From Magicicada septendecula (taxonomy: Eukaryota > Arthropoda > Insecta > Hemiptera > Cicadidae): a stretch of DNA of 64,000 nucleotides. The position numbers and the translations under genes were made by a program. How positions within the stretch are numbered: the stretch's first letter is position 1; each line of letters opens with the position of its first letter. The notes below the pieces were generated by a model that saw nothing but the letters and a program-made list of their open reading frames with translations, was not told the DNA's origin and ran no database searches. Positions 54,470 through 64,000 of the stretch are shown here, one piece after another. The stretch covers positions 426,027,479-426,091,478 of the forward strand of contig CM068369.1 of NCBI GenBank assembly GCA_034769895.1, given 5' to 3'.

Positions 54470-56240
54470 GACCTTTTGCTGCTTCTATTGCCTGGGTATA
54501 AAAGAGAATTGTCAAGAGCAGGATGTGATTTTCCAACTGATTAAAGACAAATTTCTGGCAACAATAATACTTCGCCACCCAAATTTTAAATTACCATTTT
54601 TTATGAATTGCGATGCCAGCAACATCAGTCTGGGAACGACATTGTATCAAGAAGACGAGAAGGGTCAACACCAAGTAATTAGCTTCGCTAGCAGATCTTT
54701 GAACCAGTGCGAGAAAAACTACACTGTAACTGAAAAAGAATTACTGAGCGTAGTATTTGCTTGCGGTAAGTTCCGCACGTACATCTTGGGTTACCCTGTT
54801 ACAGTCTGAACAGACCATAAATCTATTTCGTTTCTAAAAAGCTGCAAATTGAACCATGGCAGACTAACAAGGTGGATACTTGCCCTTCAAGAATACCATC
54901 TAAAATGGGAATACATCCCAGGTAAAAAGAATGTTGTAGCTGATGTGTTATCCCGGTTCAATGTGGAAGAGCAAACTTTCGAAGGGGAGAAGGAAAGCGT
55001 GCTAACCATCTTCTTAGCACCAGAGCCGATTTAACAACAATATTAACAAATATGAGCACCCACCAACAAGCAGACCTGAAATTGAGAAACCTTAAAACTC
55101 GATTAGAAGAAGGAGACGAAACCGTTGCTCGATATTACCAACTAAACAAACAAATCTTGTTCGTTAAAACATCACTGAAGGAGGAGACCTGGAAGGTGGT
55201 TGTTCCAACACAGATCGAAAAGGAATTAATAGTAAACTACCACATACGATATGGGCATATGGGCGCCCTAAAAGTAATAAAAGCTCTGGAGGAGAGCTGC
55301 CAGATAAAAAACATAAATAGGAAAGTCCGAATGTATATTAAAAGCTGCAAAATCTGTCAGCTCGTAAAAACAAATAACGAGAAGAAGGAAAGTGTTATGA
55401 TTCCTATCACCTCCCAATCTAAATTGGAGAAGGTATTCCTAGACATCTGCAGACCATTTCCCCGTAGTGGAGGTCGACACCAATATCGATACCTAACAAT
55501 CATAATGGACCACTTCACAAAGTTTGTTAAGCTATACCCTACTAATTGAGCAACTACCCGGAAAATTCTGGGGATATTAACGGAACAGTATATCCCAAAC
55601 ATGGGGAAACCATCTTCGATCATCACGGATCACGGAACCCAGTTTAAGGGTAGAAAATGGCGAGATACCTTATTGTCAATGGGCATTCGTACATACAAAA
55701 CCTCGGTCTACCACCCGAGCAGTAATCCGGCAGAGCGGGTGTTACGAGAAGTGGGGAGGATCCTAAGAACTTATTGTCACCATCAACAAAAAAGGTGGCA
55801 AGACTATCTAGAAGCCACGGAGGAATTCCTCAACTTGGCATACCATCCAGCTATAGGAATAACCCCATACTCCGCCATGTACGAAAAACCACCCCCACGA
55901 GAGATCGCAGATATCCTAGAGTTCCCGATAAACAATATTTACAAATTTGACAAAGCTAAATTCTACAACAAGGTGGCAGAAGACCAGGAAAAACGGCAAA
56001 ATAAGTATCGAAAGGCTAGTGGTAAATTAATAACTTATGAAAAGGGAGAAAAAATCTTATTAAAAAATCGTGAACTACCCAGCACACTGGAAGGAATAAC
56101 GAAGAAGTTATTGCTGTTATAGACCGGACCATATGTAATATCCAATATAAAAAATAATACTTATGAAATAAAGGAAATAGGTTCAGAAAGGATAAAAGGT
56201 GTGTATAACCAGGCTTCCATGAAAAAATATTATGAGTAAT
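54470..56240 (+). pseudogene. Pol remnants of element B: RNase H and integrase
   Basis: Recognisable parts are RNase H (FMNCDASNISLGTTLYQ; EKNYTVTEKELLSVVFA; a WEYIPGKKNVVADVLSRF-type end) and integrase (zinc-binding CKICQLV segment; DICRPFPRSGG; IITDHGTQF; HPSSNPAERV). Their order, RNase H before integrase, again indicates Ty3/Gypsy. Motif wording differs clearly from element C, so B and C are different lineages. It is broken, with several breaks. Confidence 0.8.
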
Positions 56241-56254
56241 TGAATGTATATAAA

Positions 56255-56930
56255 AAATAAAAAGAAAAGAAAAAGAATTTAATAAAATGACAAAATTCAA
56301 AAACAATGTAAGCACAACTTAGTACCGAATATTTATGAAACTATTTGTGAAAAAACTAAAAGAAAAAGAATTTAGTAAAATACAAACAAATTTAAAAACA
56401 ATGTAAGCACAACTTACTACCTATGAGTTATGAAACTATTTGTGAAAAAACAAAGAAAAAGAATTTAGTAAAATACAAACAAATTTAAAAACAATGTAAG
56501 CACTACTTACTACCAAATATTTATGAAACGACTTTTGGAATAAAAATAAAAGGAAGAGAATTAAAACAAACAAATTTAAAAACAATGTAAGCACAACTTA
56601 CTATCTATGATTTATGAAATTAATTAAGAGAGAAAAGGAAAGGGAATTTAGAATAAAATCAACACAATTCAAATATATTGTAAAATCAATTTACAAACAA
56701 CAAGTTATGAAAAAACTTTCTGGAAGTAAAAAGAAAATGAATTGAATAAAACAAATTCAAAAAACCAAATAAGTACAACTTACTACCAAACATCTATGAA
56801 ACTCCAATCATGGAATATAAAAGAAAAGAAAAAGAATTTTGAAGAATAACAACAACATTCAAAAGGAAGAGTAAGTTCACATTACAAACAATTATATATG
56901 GAACCAATTATGAAAAAATTTTTAGAATAA
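56255..56930. repeat. Degenerate tandem array, ~94-bp unit, about seven copies
   Basis: The word AACAATGTAAGCACAACTTA, followed by CTACC..ATTTATGAAAC, recurs near 56303, 56398, 56491 and 56582, and in weaker form near 56676, 56765 and 56860. It lies immediately after the pol remnant in element B's 3' non-coding part. Similar 3' arrays are known in some large LTR elements. Confidence 0.85.
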
Positions 56931-58564
56931 AGAAATGGCAGTAAAAACCACTGATACAATTAAAATGAATAAACTTATTGTGAAAGGAAATTAAGAAGAC
57001 TTTTAAGCAAAATAAGCAGAGACAATGACCACATAAAATTAATAATTAAAGAGTGCATTTGGATAAAAAGCAAGAGCAGAATAAAATGTTGAAAAAGAAA
57101 GAAATAACTATGTACAAATAAATCCATAAGAAAAATATGATCATAAAATAAATGTCAATTATAAGAAGGACAATTAAAAGAGTAATTGCAAGAACAAAAA
57201 CTAGTGGAACGATTCACAAGAATTAAAAAAAAAAAAAAAATATATATAATACAAAATATATGCTACCAATGACCAGAAGGAGATTGTAATAACAGTCAAG
57301 GTATAACAGAGAATTAAAATAAATAAAAACTTTATACTGAATAACAAGTGATAATTATATTAAACCAGCTTCCAACCATACGAAGAAATAAAATGCCAGC
57401 AGAGCTAACCATTGAGACAAGTAACTCAGAAAGAAATTAACTAAAATAGAAATATTAACAGATCTGAGCAAATACGAAGTGAAATATCCAAAGATATTTA
57501 ATTTTTTTTATATAGTCATAAGGTGGACTGTTCTTATGTAATTTTTATTAATAACTGTCTGTAGATAAGTCCATCAGTATTATTATGTATTGAGCAGAGA
57601 TGATTTGCCTCTGTAATCAATAAATGATGTAGTATGGCCAGCAGAGTAGTGAAGCCTACAGTGTCCCTCTGAACTGCCCCAGCTCACGTGTTAGGGAATA
57701 TTAGGGAATAAATATCCCAAGGATAAAGAACCAAGTTAAAGAAAAAAAATGAAAAATAAAAAATAATGAACCTCAGATGACTATTACTATCAAGAAAAAT
57801 CCAGTTAATAATGAAATATAGATAAGCTCAAAAATAAAGAAAAAAATTTTTTTAGAAATGTGAAGGAAGTAAAGAAATATAATTTATAATAAAATATCAT
57901 AAATCATAAGCAATTATTTCAGACAAACCAAGTATGATTTGAACTAATCACTTCTGGAAGAGAGCAATCTGTAGCATGACAGATAATCCACTTAAATCAA
58001 TTACCAGATGATCATTAATAAAAATCAAGTATATGGAATATCCAGAAAAATCCAAATGAGAACCAAATAAAAAGCACAATAAATTACCATTATAACAAGA
58101 AAAAGTAAACATAAAGAAAAAATCTGCAACTAATATGAAAGTACAACAAATTAAAACCCCAGAAAACTAAAATTAAAATAACAATAATACCCAGGTAGGA
58201 TAGGAGCAGGCAAGGAAGATACCCAGACCAAGTAAACCGACAAAGTAAACAGACCAGTATAACCAAAAGTGTATAATAACGAAATGGTACTGAAGAAACA
58301 AGAAGGAAGATACCTAAAACAAACAAATAGAGTTAATGAACAGAGACAAGTGAAGATTACATAGAATAAAGGAAGTGGAACACGACCAGTACCCAATAGA
58401 AACCCCAAAGGGAGAAAACAAAAACCTCAAAAGAAAATAGATGTCACAATAGAAAGTATAACACCCCAACAAACCATAAACTCATGTAAAACAAATAAAA
58501 ACAAAAAGTGTTTAAAGTGCTAAGTAGCAGTGCACCCAAAAAAGTTATTGTATAGCTTATATAG
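56931..58564. other. AT-rich 3' non-coding part of element B
   Basis: A-rich on the + strand, no coding region. Ends at the right direct repeat. No strong polypurine tract is visible next to that repeat, which is odd for an LTR element. Confidence 0.5.
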
Positions 58565-61151
58565 ACAAATCTTAACAGTTCCCCCATGGTTAAACAATTT
58601 GATATTATAAAACTATGAAAGGACTAGTGATAATATCAAGAAATAACCAGGGACAAGTGCAAGTTATTAGATTATAATAAATAAACTTTGAAAAGGTACA
58701 TGAATTACTATACAATTAAATAACTTTAAGTGTTTTTAAATAGTATCATGAATGATATTTAATCAAGTAATATGATGAAAGAGCAATGAATACTCTTTCT
58801 AATAAAATGCCACTGTTTATATGAGAACATTCCATAGAATAAATAATATAAATAGATAGCTTGGGTTTAGTACATAAGGTGACGGGGAATACATCCCTAA
58901 AATTAAGGAAAACAGATAAGACTGTAACTAAATAGTTTTAAGGGAGTGTTAAACATTTAATGGAACAAAATGTTATGTTCCAGTTTCCATATATATTAAC
59001 TCTATAAATAAGATTTAGAAGTAGAGATTAATACTTGTATTTATCAAATGTTATTTTGTTAGTAGTTTGAATTAGGAATGCAATATCTGAATGTAGATAC
59101 CATTCCTATATTGTAAAATGTTTTTATAAGTTACTGTAAGTAATCAGTACAAAAAAGGTATGATTCAAAATACCAGATTTAATAGTAAATAATTGTTATG
59201 TTTTAATTGTTTAAAATCAATACTCAATGTTATAGTAGTAAAGGAACAAATTATTAATGAACATTATGTTAGAATAGAAGGTCAGGAAAGGGTATAAACT
59301 AACTGTATTATTAAAAACTTTACAAGTAACAACAGATAAAATCTAGGCCAGATAGTAAATTTAGACTACATAATAATTGACAAATCTAGTCATATAAACC
59401 AACTAAACTCATGATATTTATGTAAGATAAACCCACCATATAGTAATACAATGTAACTTATACTTTATAAAGATATTGTCAGAAGATAAGTAAAATTATA
59501 AATAAAAATGGAATGTATTAACTAACATTTCAGAGGAGGAGTCATAGATAAATGAATTATATTTAAAAACAATAATTAATGAACTAAATTGCAAGAAATT
59601 AAGTAAAAATAGACAATTATATCAATCTTAGATTCAGTATAATAATAATTATATCAGAAAAAATGGCTATTATGTGGTCAAAGACAGGAAACACATATTT
59701 GAACCTACTATTCCAACATAAAAGAAATATAACTTTTTAAATGAAATCTTTGTAAAACTATATTAATTAGTATCAAAATAACAAAATAGATTAAAGAAAC
59801 TGAATATGTATTTAGTATTTCATACAGTTAATTAATAACGAAAATATTTTCCGTGTATAATGTATTCAAATAAAATGTATCGGAAGCTAAGATAATTTGA
59901 AACAATGTATAATATATATTAAATTGGCTAAGATTTTCAGTAGACGAAGGAAATGATAACAGTTAATTATTATCCGTTGAAGCGAACACTCAAACGAGGT
60001 TTTGCTCCGTATAACCCTAAACTAATGGCGTACGATAATTCAACCGAGTTCAGTACAATTTTTGTAATTTTTTTAATTTGAATTTTAACTTGTGAACCAG
60101 TGAAAACAAACAATAAACAGTGCATTACAGATAAACAGAACCTCACACACCTAAATAATTGAAATAACACCACTACAATAAATTTTACGGACGAAACAAA
60201 AAAGGTTAAATACGACACATGTGACAAACGTGAACTAAATGCCACACATTTACACCAAGTGAACTAATAAACAATACACCAGGAACACTCAATTAACTCC
60301 AGAACCAATATCCACAATTGCTGAGACGAATAAACGGTGAAAGGACATCTTTATTGGAAGAAATATTCATCGAGGTGATAGACGTGTAACTGCGCATGCT
60401 CCTGTCGGCTATTTTGATTTTTCATCACTCTACTCCAGAGGTGGAGCAAACGAATTTCTAGACTGCATTGGTTCGAAATATATACTATGTAAACTTCATA
60501 TATTAATTAATAACGTTGTAATTGTTAGTTTTAAGACATTTCTAATTGTAAATGTTATACTTTCTTGTCCCTACCCTTCTCTGGCTATTCTAACATAACC
60601 GTTAAAAGAACATATTTTATATATACAGTTAATGTAAAGTTTTTGTCGACCGGCCCTGAGTACGAGTCGATATTGTTGTCAAACAACAATTATCGATATT
60701 TTTTCATAAATTTGTTAATAAACCTTCTATTTATGCAATTTGGTTGATTTTTTCTTTAAATATACTTAAAGAATAAGTTAACTCAAGGACACAGACTAAC
60801 CGAAAGGCGGTATATACGAAAATAAAGAGCACATCAAAGAAGAAGAAGAGCCGTCTATCGACTAGTACTGGAGTTAACCAGATTAACTTAAAAGTGATTT
60901 ACAGAAAGTGACACCACTACACTATCAACCATAATACCATTAAAATTTTAACACCAAACAATCACCACAATTAATTCTTAAATATTAGTAATAAAAAACA
61001 AGACACAAATATTTTTCAGAAACAACAAAAATTTTTAATTCATTTCCAAATTATAACATTATTATTTTGTAACAAGTTACGTTACAAAATTGGCGTTTCC
61101 AACGTGGAACTTAGACAACATTCATACAGATTATTTTGTGTTATATTACAA
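58565..61151 (+). repeat. Right long direct repeat (LTR) of element B
   Basis: 2587 bp without the LINE or element C insertions. It therefore records the unoccupied state of both insertion sites. Confidence 0.88.
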
Positions 61152-61920
61152 TATATATATTCAATCACTTTCTGCTACAGTCCGTTTCTTGGTGTGTATA
61201 ATACATTTAATATTTATATTAAATCAAAAAACCATTTTCACAATCAATTTGGTATATTATATTTCTTTCTTTGTCTGTTTCTTGTTTGTTTAGGGGTATT
61301 TTGTACATTCTGTTAAATAGTGAATAGAATGCTGCCATTTTATGTTGTGGTGGGTGGTCAGAATGGTTAGGTATAATGATGTTAATAGAAGTTGGTTTTC
61401 TGTATATTGCATATTGTAGGTGGTTATTGTATCTTGCGATGGTTATGTCTAAATAGTTGATTTTGTTGTGATTTTCTTTTTCTTCTGTGAATTGTATTTT
61501 TGGATGTATGTTATTGATTTGTTTTAATATGTTATCTGCATTTGTATTTTTGTTACTTGATACATATATCCCATCATCTACATATCTTATCCAAATGCCA
61601 TTTGGATCAAAGGATTTTATAATATTTTGTATTTTTGGTGTCTATATGTTGTAAGAATATTTCTGCTATTATGCTATATAATGGAGATCCCATTGCCAAT
61701 CCTTCTTGTTGTTGATAAATTTTGCTATTGAATTCAAAGTAATTTTGTTTTAGTTTTAGTTGGAGTCTATTTTTTATTTCAGTTATATATTGTGTATCTT
61801 CATTTTGTTCTTTAAGTTTGTTTATTATTATGTCTATTGTTTCATCAATTGGAATGTTGGTGTACATATTTGTGATGTCATATGATGTGAAAAATGTGTT
61901 TTCATCTATATTGTAACATG
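61152..61920 (-). mobile_element. Penelope-like element fragment (reverse transcriptase)
   Basis: On the minus strand the order is TSYDITNMYTNIPIDETIDI, then QQEGLAMGSPLYSIIAEIFL, then IWIRYVDDGIYVSSNKN (catalytic YVDD), INYLDITIARY and YRKPTSINIIIPNHSDHP. GLAMGSPLS-IAE, YVDD and YRKPT together are diagnostic of Penelope-like RTs. The reading passes from one frame to another before YVDD (near 61610), and the 5' part and any GIY-YIG endonuclease are not visible, so it is a dead fragment. It abuts the right repeat of element B, which may have inserted into or beside it. Confidence 0.82.
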
Positions 61921-64000
61921 ACAGATATAAGCATAATATTGAATGGCAATTTGATCATTAGAATAATGAAGTTATAATGTTTAAATTTGGAAGAAAGCAT
62001 TAAGTTTAATATAAATAAATTAATTCATAGCAACTGTGGAAAGAAATCATTATTATAAAGAAAATACAAGTTCAAGTAAAAGGAGTTACTAGTGATGAGT
62101 CATCCAAAACCAGTCTCATAACCAAAGGTTTTCAAACTATAACCCAGGAAGGTAAAAAGTAAATAACCAAGCAGTACAGAATATGACCAAACCCACAACG
62201 AGGGAGAATAAATAGAATAGAAACCCTAAAATAAGCCAAGATCAACCAATACAGGTGGTGTATTTCTGAAATAAAGAAGAAGATGGAGAAGATCCCAAGA
62301 AACCTGATGGCATCAAGAAGAAGATGGAGAAGATACCAGTCCCAGAAGGCAGGAGAAAAGAAGACTGATGAAAGAAGAAGAAGGCAGCATCCTGAAGAAG
62401 ATGTCATGCTCTTATAAAAGACACCCAAATCCCTATATCCCCAAAATAAATATTTAAAAATAAAAGTATAACGAAATAAAAATCACATGTATATAAATTT
62501 AAGAGAGAGAAGTGTATAAAGTAAAAGTTGCCTGTGAACTAAGATGAAACAATAATATAGTACCCATGGAACAAATCTCCATTGAAAAAACGCTAACCAA
62601 TTTATTATGTTAATAAGACTATACGACCATTTAGCATTAACATAATATATAAGTGCAAAGTGAACCAGTGATAGTTTTGGGTATTATAAAAAATGAACCT
62701 TGTGTTTCATTCTTGGCAATCACAAACATTGGATGCAATGAAATATGCATTTTTCAATGACTTGAAATGTGTACTGTGACAATATGTTGTTCATAAGACA
62801 TGAATCTGTTTAAAATAACATTTTGTTTTACATGAAAAAAGAAAAACAGAGTTCATAATACCTTTTGAACAATTCATACTATTTATTTATTAATGACAGG
62901 GTACAATTCCCCAAAGACAATGTATAAAAGACGGTATAAAAACTGTAGAATCCTACTTATAATAATAGTTAGAAATAAGAATATAAATATAAGGTTTTTA
63001 TGTATATAGTATAAGAATGTTTAAAAATGTTTTAGATATAAGGCCATTTGTTTGGGTCTGAAACAACTAACATCAGGACTATAAAAATAGTTACCACTTG
63101 TAAATAGTAGAGAGTAATTAAGATGTTAGTTAGTAAAAAACCTTTTTTGTAAGCCATATTTCCATGTTTAGAAATAAGGATTTTGTTGCAAAATGTCTGA
63201 CTTGAAGACAACCATTTATTTAAAAAAATATTCTTTATTTTGTTTAACTATTATTTGTATTGTAACCAATACTAATTGTTTTTGTGTAATTTGAAAACAT
63301 GTTTAATTTATAATACTATATGTAAAAGTCAGAGAGGGTATCACACATCGTATATTGTTTGTAAAATATTTTGTAAGAAAAATTGTTAAAAAATCATAGG
63401 CCAAAAGAATGGAAACCAAACTTCATCAAAACAGAGAAATTGCTCATTTAAATGCAAATAAACAAAAGGGGTTTAGACAAAATAAACTTGAGATCAAGCC
63501 ATATAATTGCACATACCCTTTAGAAAGATTTTCATAAATTATATTCAGAATTATAAATAAAAATGAAAATGACTAAACTCAGAAATTTGGACATGGGAGT
63601 CATATTTTCCAGAATAATGTTTCAGAATACAACTAATTCAATTAATTACCAGAAAATAAGGGAAAATGAACCTTTTAATACAATATAGGATTATTAATAT
63701 TAAATATAACTGATAAAATGGCTGAATTTATATAATGACAGGAAATAAATTTTGATGTTTTGACTTTTCAGAGTATACCAAACTGAAAGTAAAATTACTA
63801 TTTTTTGGACAGAAAACACTATAAAACGGCATTATTTAATCTGAAAATAAGCTGAATGAACTGAAAGATTAATTTAAATAACATCTAGTGAATAAAATTG
63901 ATAAATAACCCAAGTTTAGGTATTTATATAGTGAAATATTAAAGTGTGCACAGGATATGAAAATATATTTGAACAATGTTAAGAATAATATTATATGGGC
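61921..64000. other. AT-rich sequence, no gene recognised
   Basis: 62260-62410 is GAAGAAGATGGAGAAGAT-type purine-rich simple sequence. The minus-strand frame across it (62132-62428) is an artefact of that composition. Nothing else recognised to the window end. Confidence 0.45.

Larger units (their letters stand above)
42972..61151 (+). mobile_element. Large Ty3/Gypsy-like LTR retroelement (element B), broken, with nested insertions
   Basis: Direct repeats of about 2.6 kb bound it: 42972-52106 (which contains element C and a LINE fragment) and 58565-61151. Between them come a primer-binding-like TTGGCATCCAACTAAAGGG after the left repeat, a gag region from 52215, remnants of pol to about 56240, and 2.3 kb of AT-rich 3' non-coding sequence with a tandem array. 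All recognisable coding is on the + strand, consistent with the repeats acting as LTRs. The repeats are unusually long and lack obvious TG...CA ends, so the exact LTR limits are uncertain. It is broken, with several breaks. The repeats differ by a low percentage, which makes it somewhat older than element C. Confidence 0.75.

Noticed and set aside
62132-62428. Minus-strand 98-codon hydrophobic frame
   Set aside because: Derived from purine-rich simple sequence; hydrophobicity follows from the complementary pyrimidine run.

Overview
This window looks like a gene-poor, AT-rich, transposon-laden stretch of an arthropod nuclear genome, most likely an insect with a large genome. The reasons are a host gene with small exons and kilobase introns, many (TG)n and (GA)n microsatellites, and a typical insect mix of mariner, Helitron, Ty3/Gypsy, Penelope-like and foldback elements. 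There is no sign of bacterial gene density, operons or organellar genes. I cannot name the species.

Host genes are few. The clearest is a five-exon tetraspanin on the + strand (25968-34891), which assembles in frame through canonical splice sites into a 292-residue, four-pass membrane protein. A short terminal coding exon at 4260-4370 (+) ends an unidentified gene that would begin upstream of, or be interrupted by, the retroelement debris at 1-3100. No tRNA, rRNA or CRISPR array was recognised.

Layout, left to right. 1-3100: LTR fossils. 4260-4370: terminal exon, then AT-rich sequence. 8111-10974: DNA transposon with about 100-bp inverted ends and many copies of a GCAACTGATTGCA-like motif. 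11595-12897: decayed mariner-superfamily element with matching ends. 13122-21050: a stack of insertions, with an LTR followed by a foldback element (MITE), split by a minus-strand LTR retrotransposon (14474-21012, 4-bp target duplication AAGT), which itself carries two Helitrons and a minisatellite. 22600-24070: a related gag fossil on the + strand. 25968-34891: tetraspanin, whose second intron holds a pogo/Tigger-like element enclosing an LTR and whose third intron holds a second copy of the foldback family. 36829-37895: non-autonomous Helitron. 40016-40270: third foldback copy. 41497-41648: long near-perfect hairpin next to a hammerhead-ribozyme-like motif. 42972-61151: a long Ty3/Gypsy-like element bounded by about 2.6-kb direct repeats. 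Its left repeat contains a 5'-truncated LINE and a complete, younger Gypsy element (45398-51557). 61152-61920: Penelope-like reverse transcriptase fragment on the minus strand.

The most informative signal is the insertion history. For three insertions the unoccupied target can be read elsewhere in the same window, which fixes boundaries, target duplications and relative ages. The nearest thing to an undescribed system is the foldback/hairpin family with hammerhead-like cores, possibly linked to Penelope-like elements. That reading is inference and needs a covariance-model search.
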